Below are positions 1 through 12,320 of a stretch of DNA of 64,000 nucleotides, piece by piece; within the stretch, counting starts at the first letter, position 1; the number at the start of each line of letters is the position of its first letter. The stretch covers positions 1 through 64,000 of the forward strand of contig JADJZA010000009.1 in NCBI GenBank assembly GCA_016719385.1, in the 5' to 3' direction. Source of the stretch: Candidatus Microthrix subdominans. GTDB lineage: Bacteria > Actinomycetota > Acidimicrobiia > Acidimicrobiales > Microtrichaceae. The notes under the pieces were generated by a model. The model had not been told where the DNA came from. It worked only from the letters and a program-made list of their open reading frames with translations, and did not search any database. A program made the position numbers and the translations under genes.

Positions 1-145
1 AGGCGACCAGCAGGTTGACCCTTTCGGCAAATCGCCCGGCGGACGCCGCCATTGCCCACAATCGGTCGGACCGTTGAATCTGAGGTCGATCGAGATCATG
101 GTTCGATCTTGGCAGCGCGGAAAGGGCCCGGTGCCGCCCTCGAAG

Positions 146-858
146 CTAGGCCGGCGCCACGCTGAAGGTGCCAGCCGCGCAGCATCGAGTGCTTCTTTGC
201 CGGTCGCCGGGTCGATCGGGATGCCCTGGTAGGTGTGCTTGCCCCGGCGGCGAAGGTCGCGGTTGCCCGCCGGTCTCTCCCGGGTCGGTGGCACCAAAAA
301 ACTCGCCGATCGCCTCGCCGCCTGGTCCGAGTACCTCAAATTCGTGGGGCTGGTCGCCGGTGTTGGTCATTTCAAATCGGATTGTCGTGCCGGCGGTGAT
401 GTCGGTGAGATCGAGGTCCTCGTAGAGTGGGGAGTCGATAACGTCAGACGTTGATCGTCGGTCGGGTTCGGCAGGCGGTGCCGCCCTCGCCGGTGACCGT
501 GAAGTCCGACGTGATCCGTCGCCGGTCATGCCCGGCTTGCACTTCACCTGGTAGTCGCCGGCGACCAGGTCCACAGTGCGTGCAGGACTTACCGGTGATG
601 ACGCTCTCCACCTCGCCCATCACGTCACCGTCGCCGTTAGGGACGTATCCGTCCGACACCTTCTTACCGTCGTTGGTGAACTCGAAGCCCACCTTGCCCG
701 GCCTCGATGATGTCGTTCTCGAGCGTGCAGGCGTCGTCAGTGCCGATGACCGTGGCCAGGATATCTGCCGCTTCACCCGAACAGGCGGACATCAATTGCG
801 CTGGCAGTGATCAGGGCGACAGCAAGGGACCCGGCTTGGCGCAGGTGGACTTCAACAT
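146..858 (-). pseudogene. EfeO-like cupredoxin lipoprotein, frameshifted
   Basis: Probably a cell-surface iron-uptake component related to the N-terminal cupredoxin of EfeO. Read from ATG at 858, it starts with a short basic stretch and a hydrophobic segment (ALITASAI) that leads, after a frame change, towards a possible lipobox Cys. Two cupredoxin-like units follow. The first has FEFTNDGKKVS, NGDGDVMGEVE and YQVKCKPGM, which are typical EfeO cupredoxin strings. The second has TTIRFEMTNTGDQPHEFEVL and ends GTFSVAPA. At least three frame switches are needed, so it appears as a pseudogene here. It lies directly after the FTR1 permease on the same strand, which supports an iron role. The 145 bases beyond its stop show only a possible minus-strand start (about 52) that leaves the window. 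Confidence 0.6.
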
Positions 859-899
859 GGGCGCTCCGGAGGGGATGTGGACAGGGTCGGTGTGCGACT

Positions 900-1773
900 G
901 CCGCCGATTGGGGCGACGGCGAGGGCGGTGTCGGCCTGGACCGGCGATAGGCTCGCCGGTCGACGGCTCTGAGGCTGCGGGCTGCCGCAGGGAACAGGAA
1001 CATCGTCGGGACGAGGTAGCCGACGTAGGTGATCACCTCCGGCTACGGTCATCTGCGGGCCGAGGTTGAAGATGCCGCCAACCACGGCGCCGTACCAGCT
1101 TGGTGACGTCGTAACCCTGCAGGTCCCAGGCCAGCGTGTTGAGGCCGGGCACGATACCCCGCCTCCTGCGGGTCAATGCACCCGTGAGCGAAACACCCCC
1201 GCAGCGATCACGATCAGCGCGGCACCGGTGAACTTGAAGAACGCCGCCAGTTCCTTCGCACCGTGCCGCGATAGATGAAGACGCCGGCGACGACCACCGA
1301 TGCCAATGCCGAGCACGGCGCCGATCGCCGGCGCTGCCCCCGCCCCTTGGGCCTGAAAGGTCGGGTAGAGGAACGGGGCCGGTTTCGAGGCCCTCCCTAT
1401 CGACGGCCAGCAGCGCCGCCAGGAACACTCCGGCAGCGCCCGGCGGGGGCGGCTTCCATCTTTCCGTGCAGGTCGCCCTTGATCGTGCGCGAGGCCCGCT
1501 TCATCAGAACACCATCCAGGTGACGAACCCGACCGCCACGATCGACAGGATCTCGCCGAAGGCCTCCTGGGCCTCGAAGCTCATCGAGGCCGAGGTGAAA
1601 TGCAACACCGCTCCAGAACCCGAACGACAGGAGGATCGCCATTCCCCACGCCGCCCCACGGTGCTGCGATGCGGTCGCACGCCGCTCGGCACGGACCAGG
1701 AAGGTCAACAGGATGCTGACAACCAGAGCTGCCTCGAGGCCCTCTCGCAGTCGGTGAGGAACGTCTGTAACAC
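900..1773 (-). pseudogene. efeU: FTR1-family iron permease (EfeU-like), frameshifted
   Basis: Membrane permease of the high-affinity iron system. Both REGLE motifs that bind iron in FTR1 proteins can be read: REGLEAALVVSILLTFL close to the start and REGLET about 140 residues later. Between them lie EAFGEILSIVAVGFVTWMVF and RTIKGDLHGKMEA, which are family hallmarks. NTLAWDLQGYD, GGIFNLGPQMTV and VGYLVPTMFLF mark the C-terminal third. The likely start is GTG at 1773 (VLQTFLT), because the frame then passes into REGLE after one base change at about 1750. Length is close to the usual 280 residues once the frames are joined. Several single-base breaks interrupt it; the exact stop is uncertain. The EfeO-like lipoprotein follows; no EfeB peroxidase is seen inside the window. 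Confidence 0.7.
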
Positions 1774-1916
1774 CTGCGGCCTCCAACGTGCGTTCTCGTG
1801 GGGTCGGGCGGCCATCAAGGATGCGTCCGGCCTGTTGCAAGGGAGCCTAACAACGATGCCCGGCAGGAATGCAACCACCCGGTCGAAATCGTTTCGGGGA
1901 CGTCGACGTGGGCGGT

Positions 1917-3432
1917 TCAACACTCCGGAACCCGCACCGACACGTTGACCGCCAACCCATGCCCCGCGACGTCTCCTTGAAGCGGTCCGACATCGACTCG
2001 GCGGTATGCGCGCATCGTCGATCACCTCGGTGAGGTCACCCGAGCCGCCGCCGGATCGCCGGCGATCGCCGGAAACCGGCGGCGTTGATCGCTTTGACCG
2101 CCCCATCGTGTTGCGTTCGATGCAGGGCACCTGCACCAGGCCGCTTCACCGGGTCACACGTCGCAGGTGGTGCTCCGCAGCAATCTCGGCCGCCATGAGC
2201 GCCTGGTCAGGGTGCCGCCCATCGCCTCGGTAGGCGCTGCACAGCCGCCGCCACGGCGCTCGACACCCCACTTCAGCCATGCAGCCGCCCATCGCCGCCG
2301 AAATCGTAGCGCCCTTCTTGAACAACATCACCGACCTCGCCGGCGACCAGCGGGAAGTCGTGAACCACGGTCCGGGTGTCGGGGCCGAACGGTCGTCGGC
2401 GTCGTCAGCGAGCACAGGTAATACACGACCTTTGACCAGGATGCAGCGCCAGCGGCGCCGTTGGTGGGCGGCGGTGACGACCCGGCCCAGGTTGACGTTC
2501 TCCTCGTTGGTCGCCATCATAAGCGCGCTGATCCGCTACAGCACCTGGCCGAAGTCGTGGTCGCCGCCCCGGATCCGCGCCAGCCAGACGTCGACCGAGT
2601 TCTCCTCGGCGAAGGGGAGTCGTCGTCGATCCGGTCCTCGCTGAGCAGCAGCCGCACCACGGCGGCGCCGCTCGGCGCTGGACCCCAAGCCCGCCGGGCA
2701 GGGTGCCTGACCCCATGGCAGCCGCGGTACACGCCTCGACCATCACCCGCCCCGTCGTCCAGACCGGCTCGGATCCGCTCGTTGTTGCGCCCCGCCAGTT
2801 CGTTTGCCCACACCACGTCGGCGATGCGCCCCTCTGTTGCGACGCAGTGGGGCGCAAGTCGTCAGGTCGCTGGAGTGAAATTACCGCAGGTCGGCCTGAC
2901 GCCTGCGTGTCCGGTCGGTTCCCGCCTCGCCGAGTTCGTCGTTACCCAGCCCGTCATGTCGCAGCACGAAACCTCCCCACCGAAGTAGGTCGATTTCAGC
3001 GAGCGACCCCGGCGCTTGCCACGCACGTCATGGCGTTGGCGTGCCCCGAGGAGAGCACTCGTCGGGGTGGAACACGCTGTCAGGTCAGGTCGAAGGCGAT
3101 TGGGGCAGAGCGTCCGTCAAGCTGAGCGACCGTCGATGGAGCACCGCCGCAGGTTGGCAATGTCGTCGACGTCGACCGTCACCGGGGTCGTGGCCGAGCA
3201 GCGCCAAGGCAATCGCCTGATCGGTGGCGTGGCCTCGGCCCGGTGAGGAGCCGAGGAGCCATAGAGGTGCACCTGGATCCGTTCGACTGCGGCAGGCCTA
3301 CCGTCCTCATCGCGTGACTCGTCAACTCGGCCAACCAGCGCCTGGATTGCCCGCCACGGAGGCCCGAGCGTGTGGGAAACCGGACGGCCCGATACCCACC
3401 TTCAACATGTCGAACACGCTGGGCACTTCCAT
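1917..3432 (-). pseudogene. sdaA: L-serine dehydratase, iron-sulfur type, frameshifted
   Basis: Deaminates L-serine to pyruvate and ammonia in the cytoplasm using a 4Fe-4S cluster. The ATG at 3432 gives VPSVFDMLKVGIGPS, the classic N-terminus of the single-chain enzyme. The next readable blocks are a remnant of YGSLAPTGRGHATDQAI, then KKGATISAAMGG with GEVG, then AAEIAAEHHL, VQVPCIERNTMG with KAINAA, and finally RFKETSRG followed by LAVNVSVRVPEC at the stop. Order and spacing fit a full-length protein of about 460-500 residues. The blocks fall in different frames, so many indels are present. Because conserved residues survive in all frames, I favour sequence error over true decay. No partner gene is obvious; efeU starts about 140 bases downstream. 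Confidence 0.75.
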
Positions 3433-3440
3433 CAGGCCCC

Positions 3441-4173
3441 TTAGCCAACACACCCAGACCCGCAACGTTCGCCGTCCGTGGTTGCGATCAGGCTGGAGCT
3501 TTGGTCTAATGGGGCCTCCCAACCAGTCGGCCTCCCGTCGATGCCGCCGCGCCACAGCATCAGGCCGTGACGCCAGTCGCCAGCGCAGCGACCGCCGGGA
3601 ACGGCGGTCGCTGCGGGCGGGTTAGAGAGAAAGCGGATCGGGCCGCCGCCGACTTCTGCCGCAACCACCGCCCGGGGATGATGCCGATGCCGGTGCCGAG
3701 AGAAGGTGGGCGTGCCCACCCTGGTCGCCAGCCAGTCGGCGAGGCGGCGAAACCAGCCCGGGCGATTACGAGCCTGCCGCCCGACGATCGGCGTCAACCC
3801 GCCCTCAACCAATAACGCGTCGACGACGTGCATCCCCTGGGCAGGATGCGGGCCTTCACCCAATCCCGGGCGACCCATCGGGCGAAGGCGCAAGCCAGGT
3901 AGCTCGACCCCCCATGTTGCCGATCCACGACAAGCGCGATCGCCAGTGGAAACAGCCGCACCATGCCCGCCGGCGCCATGTAGACGAAACTCCCGGCACC
4001 GAAGGGCTGGGTCACCCACATCACCACCACGAAGATGATCAACCCGAGCGCTCCGGTGTCGGTGAGCAGGCCCTGCACGTTGCCGTCCTCGACGATCCAG
4101 CTCAGCGCGTAGGCGCCACAAGAAGGCGATCGCAACCAGCGCGAGCGATCAGGGCCACGATTCGGGAGTTCAT
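3441..4173 (-). pseudogene. Unrecognised membrane protein, frameshifted
   Basis: I do not recognise the family. The ATG at 4173 gives MNSRIVALIARA, a likely start of a membrane helix that continues in another frame. A strongly hydrophobic stretch of about 55 residues follows (GALGLIIFVVVMWVTQPFG, then GMVRLFPLAIALVV), consistent with two or three membrane helices. Later blocks read VDALLVEGGLTPIVG and GWFRRLADWLATRVGTP. The frame changes at least twice and the true stop cannot be fixed; it probably ends before the sdaA start at 3432. It lies between sdaA and an acyl-CoA dehydrogenase on the same strand, which says little about its role. Confidence 0.35.
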
Positions 4174-4195
4174 CCACGTCACCGGAGGTCGAGCC

Positions 4196-5512
4196 TCAGC
4201 AACCCTTTTTGGCGATGTCCGGAGCGTATCCCTCCGCCATCTCGCGCAGCTGCGGATCCTCGGCGACGCGCGGCTCGAAGGCCTCCCAGGCCGCCTGGCG
4301 CTGTAGGAGGAGGTATTCGGTGGGCCAATTGCCTTCGTGGGGTCGGTAGCCCTTCAACACGTTGCGGGCGACCGTGGCCTTGTCGCACCTCGTGCACCCC
4401 ATCAGCGATGCCCATCGTCGGTGCGATGGCGTACATCGCCTGCGGCACAAAGATGAGGTTGGTCGATACCGAGCGAACCGAGGATGTACGGCGCGTTGAA
4501 CGACACCCACCGCGCAGCACCTTGGCCATCGTGAACTTCACGGCGGCGATGTCGATGCGCGCCTCCTGGAAATGCTCGTGTTGTCGATCTTCCAGGCGGT
4601 CTCCAACACGAGCAACCACCAACATTCGAATCGAGGCGTAGCTGTCGGCGATCTTCTCCTGCACCATCTGGTGGTCGCCGATGATCTTGCGCCGTGTGAT
4701 TCGCGACTGAAGCGCACGCTCGCATCATATCGAAGGCAGCTTGCACTGGCTGATCGTGCCGCATGGCGTAGTGGATCCGTCCGCCGCCCAAGCAGCGCTG
4801 GGTGCTTACCTTGGCGCCGTCCTCGGGTCGAGCAGGTGATCGGCGGGGATGCGCACGTCGTTGTAGATGTGGTTATGGTTGCGGGGCTCAGGCATGATCT
4901 CGACGCCGGGGTTTTCCGGTACGACGAACATGCCGTTGGTGCTATGACGAACAGCAGGTCGGCCACCCGCCCGGCGCTGGTAAACCACTTCTCGCCGTTG
5001 ATCACACTCGTCGCCGTCCTTCACCGGCCCTGGGTGGTGCCAACTCAGCTATGTTCGGTCAGCTGGCCCAGGGGTAGGGTCATCGCCATCGGAACCCCGG
5101 CGCACTCGCTCCTGGTTGAGCATCAGGGCCACCTCCCCAGCGCTACCACGGCCGGTCGGGTGACTTCGCCGGCGCGCATCCCTGTTTCTCGATCTCCAGG
5201 GCCCCCTAGCCCGAGGGTCTTCCCTCATCGCCCGAGCCGGCCTCGATCGCCGTCCAGCAGGCCTACCTCAGCTGGCCGGACCAACCCGCCGAGGCTACTC
5301 ATCAGTAGCGCCTCTGAAAGGCCCTGGCGTCCGCCCCCACCTGGGCCGCCTGAAGCTCCCTGCACCAACGACCTCGGCTGGGGGTCCCCCGTCCCGTCAC
5401 CGGCCACGACTACTGGAAGTCCAGCTCGGCGGTTCGACCTAACGTCCGTCGGCAGAACCGCTCCCACGTCAACTCCAGGCCCCTGAAACTCGGGTTCGGT
5501 CGAGAAATACAA
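4196..5512 (-). pseudogene. Acyl-CoA dehydrogenase, frameshifted
   Basis: Flavoprotein that oxidises an acyl-CoA in beta-oxidation or a related pathway. The start reads YFSTEPEFQG from TTG at 5512, a common N-terminus of large actinobacterial acyl-CoA dehydrogenases. Central blocks INGEKWFTSAGRVADLLFVI, FVVPENPGVEIMPEP and NDVRIPADHLLDP are the FAD/substrate-binding beta-domain. The C-terminus reads WPTEYLLLQRQAAWEAFEP and ends IAKKGC at 4196. Total span suits a protein of about 430 residues. At least six frame changes are needed, so the copy is broken as given. The helical middle (catalytic base region) is too scrambled to check. It belongs to a minus-strand series with the MDR oxidoreductase and amine oxidase upstream. 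Confidence 0.7.
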
Positions 5513-6129
5513 CCCAGATTACGCCCCGTCGTGTCCGTGCTCTCCCCAGGACCTCTACGGCTGCTCCGTCCGGCAGGTGGGCGGGCAGCAGCTCGTCAGC
5601 GGCCCCACCCAGTGCCGGGGCGACTTCCATCTCGGGATGAACTTCTGACGTTCACCTTCCATGGCCGGCACCCAAGCCGGGCCACTCCACCCAACAGGCC
5701 GCCCAGACGCCCAGCCCCTGTGCCATCTCGACCTTCCGGCGTAAAAGGCTTGACGCTGATCGAGAGCACCCGCCGCCAGCCTGGTCGCGATCGGTTCCTG
5801 AAGTCGGCGCCTGACGCTGCATGCCCGGCCGGAGTCGGCGATGTCGAACACGTGCGACGCGATCACAGGTCCTCTCAAACTTGCAGTGGCCGCCGTTCCT
5901 GAACAGGTTGTCGGCTGCCCTCATGAAGCTGGCTAACGTGCGGGCAGGTCCGTTACAGGGCCTTGATCGACAGCAAACCGCCGAGGCCTCATAGCGGGCG
6001 ACCCGCTTCGTCTGTTGCCTCCGAACTGGACCGGGAGACTGAAGGACATCGCTGCGCACCGGCGGCGTTGGGGGCCCTCGCTGGTTACCCTGGATCGACG
6101 GACTGGGCCGCCGAAACTCCTCGCCCGGC
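5513..6129 (-). other. Unassigned stretch, probably a heavily frameshifted gene
   Basis: About 600 bases between the acyl-CoA dehydrogenase and the MDR oxidoreductase. All three minus-strand frames have pieces of plausible protein (for example VIASHVFDIADSGRACSV near 5850), but I cannot join them into a known family. By analogy with its neighbours it may hold one small gene with several indels. No repeat, RNA gene or clear promoter is visible. Confidence 0.25.
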
Positions 6130-7161
<1,032 letters not shown>

Positions 7162-7204
7162 CGCGGCGAGTGTACGTGCCGACGTCGACCGATTCCCGGG
7201 AGAA

Positions 7205-8445
7205 CTACGCCAGGCTGAGCACCGCCTCGGCGCAGCGCCGACCGAGTACAGCGGCCCCTGGATGGACGGTGTCGCGGTGGTCGCCTGCAGACGACAGTCC
7301 GTCTCCCTAGCGAGCGCCCCGCTGCTTCGGGGCGAATGGGGGCCGCTGTTCGGGTTGACCGTGAGCGATGGCGTCGGTGCGCAGGTGGGTCCACGAGTCG
7401 ACCGTGGGACCCCAGATGCTGCGCAGCGGGGACCGGACGGCGGGCTCCGAGGTGGGCGTCATCGACGCCGGGGCAGGCGGCGGAGATCAGTGCCGATCCG
7501 GCCGGGCCGCACTCGGGGCGACGTTGGTCATCACGGCGATGTTGGGGCGGGGCCGCGTCCGGTTCCGTCCACGACGATGTAGCGGTCCAGGATCGCGGCG
7601 GTGCAGCGCCGAACCACACGCACGATGCCGACTTCGACCCGACGATGGGCAGGCTGAGCAGCGCCGCCGCGCCGGGACCCTCGGCGGCGACGATCACGCG
7701 GTCGGCTGCCAGTGCACGGCCATCGTCGACGAGCACCACCTCGCCGCTCGCACCGCCCCCACTTTGGCGTCGAGGTGGACCGTCCCAGCGGGGACCGCTC
7801 GCCAGCTGGTTCGGGATGGCCTGCATCCCACCGGCGGGCACTGCAGCCGCTCCGGCGAACAGGCTCTTCAACACCACGTCGAACATGCGTCGGCTGGCTC
7901 TGAAGCGCCGGATCGAGCTGGATCCGCCGACGAACGGCCGAAAGAACCCGTGATCATTCGTTGACTGAAGCCTCGCCGCCACGCAGCGCTTCGGATGTGG
8001 ACACATCGTTCTGGCGCAACAGGTCCGACCCCGAGGTTCGTCCCAGGCGATCCCGCTGGCGCAGCAGCCTGGCCTTGTCGGCGATCGTGCCGATCCGGGG
8101 CGGAGCCGGTTTTTCCACCAGGTGCGGGGCCGACGATCGGATCGCCGACCAGGTGCATCGCGGTGCCGTTCCACACCAGGCGCCCGGCTCGAAGCGGCGC
8201 AACTCGGAGGGTCGACATCGAACTGCCTCTCCAGCTCCCGGATGGGCGGTCAGCAGCACCTGGAAGCGCGGTCGAGCCGAAACCCGTCGACCAGGTCGGT
8301 GCGCACCCCCCCGACGCCATCGGATGCCTCGAGCACGACGACGTCCCGGCCGGCCTGGGTGAGCTGGCGCGCCGCTGCCAGCCCGGCGAGACCTGCGCGA
8401 CGATGGCGACCTCGGTCCGTTCGGGCAGCTGATGAGCGGCGCCAT
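7205..8445 (-). pseudogene. FAD-dependent amine-oxidase-family oxidoreductase, frameshifted
   Basis: Flavoprotein of the protoporphyrinogen-oxidase/amine-oxidase fold; its substrate is unknown. The N-terminal dinucleotide-binding fold can be rebuilt across frames: TEVAIV, LAAARQL and VVVLEASDGVGG, then a block rich in Arg typical of the family (GFRLDRGFQVLLTA). Later pieces are DVVLKSLFAGAAAVPAGGMQ, ADRVIVAAEGPGAA, and near the end GDHRDTPSIQG, the conserved FAD-binding C-terminal motif, with the stop at 7205. The start is set at ATG 8445, but the frame of that ATG and the frame of VAIV differ, so it is provisional. It faces away from the GAP-family gene at 8681; the 235 bases between them probably carry both promoters. 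Confidence 0.6.
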
Positions 8446-8680
8446 GAGAAGGTCTACACACGTGGGCTCCTTCCGCGCCCGCCGATCCTGCGCCGGGTGC
8501 AGACTGCCACGGACGCACCGTCGCTGCCCGAACGGGGTCGGTCGGTGACAACTGATCGTCGTGGGCACAGAAAGCCAAGGCGCTGCCGGCTGCTTCGAGT
8601 ACTTTTCACGAAGGTCGGGCAGGCGGGACAACCCTCCCGTCCCACGCCAGACCGGAACCCCAAACCGAGGTGGCCCAGCC

Positions 8681-9354
8681 ATGATCCAAGCTATTGGTGA
8701 CCTACTCCCGTCGGCGTTGGGCGTGGCGCTCAGCCCAGTCCCGATCATCGCCGTCATCCTCATGCTGGGCACCCCCAAGGCCCGCAGCACCGGCTCGATG
8801 TTCGCCATCGGCTGGATCGCCGGGCTGGTGATCGCCTCGGCCATCGTCCTGGCCCCGACGTCCGGAGCATCGGATCCGGACAGCGCCATCAACCGGCGTG
8901 AACTGGTTCCAGGTGGTGGTGGGGGGTGCTCTTCCTGCTTCTCGCCCTGAAGCAGTGGCGCTTCGCGTCCTCGGCCCGGCGAGGAAGCGGGAGTTGCCCA
9001 AATGGATGGCGACCATCGACACCTTCACGCCAGGCAAGTCGCTCGGGCTCGGCGCTGCTCTCCGGGGTGAACCCGAAGAACCTGGCCCTCACCGCCGCAG
9101 CGGCTGCCAGCGTCGCTCAGGCCGGGCTGAGCGGTGCCGACAGCGCCGTCACGATGGCGGTGTTCGTCATCATCGGTTCGCTGACGGTCGCCGGACCGGT
9201 GCTGTTCTACCTGGTCGCGAGCGAACGTGCCGCCGGCCCGCTCGGCTCGATCAAGGACTTCATGTCTGCACACAACTCGGCGATCATGATGATCCTGCTG
9301 CTCGTGCTGGGAGCAAAACTGCTCGGGCAGGGCGTGGGGGCGTTGGGGGGGTAG
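8681..9354 (+). pseudogene. GAP/Sap-family membrane protein, frameshifted
   Basis: Small polytopic membrane protein of the actinobacterial GAP family (Sap, sulfolipid-addressing-like; PF11139), linked in mycobacteria to export of surface lipids. The ATG at 8681 gives MIQAIGDLLPSALGVALSP, followed by PVPIIAVILMLGTPKAR and helix AIGWIAGLVIASAIVL, all typical. After frame changes at about 8880-8980 the reading resumes at LLLALKQWR and LSGVNPKNLALTAAAA, the family's second hallmark, and continues through two more helices to GALGG at the stop. About 220 residues, the usual length. It needs at least two single-base repairs. An SRPBCC gene follows on the same strand. Confidence 0.65.
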
Positions 9355-9410
9355 CGCTGGTCGGCGCATCGCCGCTTCCGTTCGACAAGTTCGAGCGGTA
9401 CGTTGGGTCG

Positions 9411-9812
9411 ATGAGGCGGCTCTGGACCCATCGCGACATCGACGCCCCCGGCGCCGGTGGTGTGGCAGCTGTTGTGCGACTTGGAGCGGTGGCCGGACTG
9501 GGGCCATCCCGGTGCGCAGCGCCACCCTCGACGGCAAGGCGCTCTCATTGGGTGCGACCGGCAGGGTCACCACCGCAGTCGGGGTCGACCTGAGCTTCAC
9601 GATCACCGAGTTCGAGGCCAACACCGCCTGGGCGTGGAAGGTTGCCGGGCTCCCCGCTACCGCACACTCGGTGGAGTCGCTCGGTGCCGACCGGTGCCGG
9701 GCGAGGTTCGGGGTCCCGCTTGCGGTGGCGCCGTACCTGGCGATCTGCGCGCTGGCGCTGCGCCGCATCAACGAACTGGCAACCGTCGACCGTCGGCTCC
9801 TGAGCGGGGTCA
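9411..9812 (+). pseudogene. SRPBCC (polyketide cyclase-like) protein, frameshifted
   Basis: START/SRPBCC-fold protein that would bind a hydrophobic ligand in a deep cavity. The ATG at 9411 opens MRRLWTHRDIDAP; the next frame carries VWQLLCDLERWPDWG, the family's signature near the N-terminus. A third frame reads GRVTTAVGVDLSFTITEFEA, TAWAWKVAGLPATAHSVE and ALRRINELA. Together they make about 130-140 residues, a normal size. Two indels lie between 9440 and 9520. The stop is not certain. It follows the GAP-family gene by about 55 bases and is probably co-transcribed with it; the DUF2071 gene converges from the right. Confidence 0.55.
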
Positions 9813-10603
9813 AACCGCCGGGCCGGACACCTTGGAGAACCGAGCCACCTGAACGTCGACGGCGGGCGAGTACATGGCATGGGGCTGCCCTCGGGCCTGG
9901 GCAACCCGGCGGCCTCGACGACCGGTTGGTCGATGTCGACTTCGTCGACACGGTGGAGGGGCCAGCGCTGGTGGTCCACCCGGCCGTAGAGCAGTTGGCG
10001 GCGCCGACAGGTGAGCAGAGCCCAACGAGCGGACAGAAAGTGCTCCAGGTCGCCGACCTCGTCGTACCGAGGCGGGTGCCGACACGAGAGCCAGGTCGGC
10101 CTCGGCTTCGGAGCTTCTGGGCCAGCGCCTCCTCATCGTGTAGCGCTGGCGGTCGGCGTCACGCTCGTGGCGCGTCTTCGCCCAGCAGTAGGGCAACGCA
10201 AAGGCTGCGCGCGCCACTGCGACGATCGGCGAACGGGGCACGTCAAGCGAGAAGAACCACACGCCTCGGCGGCCGAGCGCATCGGTCACGTAGGTGCGGA
10301 CGTTGATCTCGGTGAAGTCCCCCAACCAGGGATCGGGGGCGTGGGCCCAACGCACCCGGCGCATCTCGAAGGATCAGCCCCCCAGGCTCGTCCGTCAAAG
10401 GTATCGACAGTGATGTCGGCGGGAGCAGCCGCTGGACCACCTCGGGCTCGTAGGCCCAATGGAAGTAGGCCAGCTCGGCCCTGTTGGCGCATGATCGTTC
10501 GGCCGGTCAGGGGAGGATCGGCGATGACAGGCTCCGGGGGTGGGGTGCTCGGCGATCGTCCCGGGGTGCCGCGGTGCGGCGGTGCTACCCTGGTCGAGGC
10601 CAT
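9810..10603 (-). pseudogene. DUF2071 (YqjF-like) protein, frameshifted
   Basis: Member of the YqjF/DUF2071 family, of unknown biochemical role. Recognised from YFHWAYEP and VVQRLLPP (rebuilt over two frames), ITVDTFDGRAW, and the long clean block GDFTEINVRTYVTDALGRRG with VWFFSLDVPRS, which is the family core. The C-terminal part ends HAMYSPAVDVQVARFSKV in one frame. A start at ATG 10603 overlaps the stop of the SulP gene (TGATG); an internal ATG at 10492 just before the core is a second choice. Several indels break it. Its overlap with SulP suggests one transcript, although a functional link is not known. Confidence 0.55.
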
Positions 10604-12320
10604 CAGCCGGCGACCCGTTCGGCATGGATCACGGCGTGGGCGATGGCCTCGTCCAAGTCGTCGAAAAGAAGCTCGTGGGCAAGGCGGTCGATCGCCCCTA
10701 CCTCTTGCAGGATCCGAAGATGCTCCGGGCGTGGGCCCTTCAACAGCACGGTGACGTTGCGTCGCTCGAGCTCGTCGATGATCTCGCCCAAGGCCTGCGC
10801 CCCGGTTGCGTCGAGCATCTGCAGCCCGGGGGAGGCACAGGATCACCACCCGCACCTCGTCGATCGAGGCCAGCTCGCCAGAAGGGCGTTGCACCGCACC
10901 GAAGAACAGCGCCCCGTCCAGGCGATAGGACACGATGTGTTCGGCCCGGAGCGGCAGAGGCGGTGTCGGCGTCGAGCAGCGGCAACGGCTCGGCGACCGG
11001 GCACCGACGTGCGCGCCAGCTGACGCAGCGCCAACACCGCGGCCGCCGCCATTCCCACCTGCACGGCCAGGATCAGATCGAACCCGACGGTCACCACCGC
11101 CGTCACCGCCAGGATGACCCCATCAGACCTGGTCGCACGTGCGACCGTGGCGACGTTTCCGACGTCGACCATGCGCACGGCCGTCACGATGAGCACCCCC
11201 GCAAGGGGCGGCCAGCGGGATCTCGGCCACCAGTCCAGACCCGACGAACACGACCGCGATCAGCACCAGCGAGTGGACGATCGAAGCCACCCGGGTGTGG
11301 GCACCCGCCTTGACGTTCACCGCGGTCCGGGCGATCGCCCCGGTGGCGGCACCCCGCCGAACAGCGGCACGATCATGTTGGCCAGGCCCTGGCCGATCAG
11401 CTCTCGGTTGGGATCGTGTCGCCCCCCCCAGCCATCCGTCGGCGACCTTGGCCGACAGCAGGCTCTCCAGCGCAGCCAGAGCCGCCACCGCCAGCACCGC
11501 ACCGAACAGGTCGGAGACGACTCCGGCGTCGAATGCCGGCAACGAGGGGGTGGGCAGCGACGACGGCAACGCCCCGATCACGCCGACGTCGGCGCCGCCG
11601 AGCCGGGCGACGATGGTGGCCGCCACGACTGCGAGGAGCGAGGCGGGTATTCCCCGATGGATGCGGGGTACCCCCACCATGATGGCGACCACCAGTGCGA
11701 CCAGGCCGAAGGCCCACCACATCCCTCCCCCGCCGACGGCCTCGCCCACCGCCCGAACCGCCACCGCCGCCGTGTTCTCCCCCTTCGGTTTGGGCACCCC
11801 CAGGGCGGCGGGCACCTGCTGCAGGAAGATGATGACGGCGATCCCCCAGGGTGAACCTTCGATCACCGGCCACGGGATGAACGCCAGGTAGCGGCCGAAC
11901 TTGGCGGCGCCGGCCGCCACGATCACAGTCCCCGCCAGCAAGCCCACCACGAACACCGCTTCGACGCCGTGGCGGGCCACGATCGGCACCAACACCACCG
12001 TCATGGCGCCGGTCGGACCCGGACACCTGCACGCTCGATCCACCAAACACCGCGGCAACCAGACCGGCGATGATCGCCGTCACCAAACCAGCCTGAGCGC
12101 TCAGCCCGGAGGCGATACCGAACGCCAACGCCGGCGGCAGAGCCACGACGCCAACGGTGAACCCGGCGACGATGTCGCCACGCCACGACGTCGACAGGCC
12201 GTCGTAGTCCGACCGCTGGGGCAACAGCTCCCCCAGCCACAACCAGAACGATCGCCCGGTGCGGATCCCGTCGCTGGGTCGCACGATTGGCCGGCTCGTG
12301 GGCTCCTCGGGCTGGCTCAT
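10603..12320 (-). pseudogene. SulP-family anion transporter with STAS domain, frameshifted
   Basis: Inner-membrane anion transporter (sulfate, bicarbonate or similar) with a cytoplasmic STAS domain. The ATG at 12320 gives a short soluble head and then YDGLSTSWRGDIVAGFTVGV, the SulP entry motif, followed by ALPPALAFGIASGLSAQAG. Later pieces show hydrophobic helices (VLVPIVARHGVEAVFVVGLL, PVIEGSPWGIAVIIFLQQVP, RIHRGIPASLLAVVAATIV). The C-terminal STAS block is clean: MLDATGAQALGEIIDELERR to the stop at 10603. About 570 residues, as expected. Multiple indels break the middle. It directly overlaps the ArsR gene upstream (ATGA), which suggests metal or anion control. The substrate cannot be told from sequence. 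Confidence 0.7.
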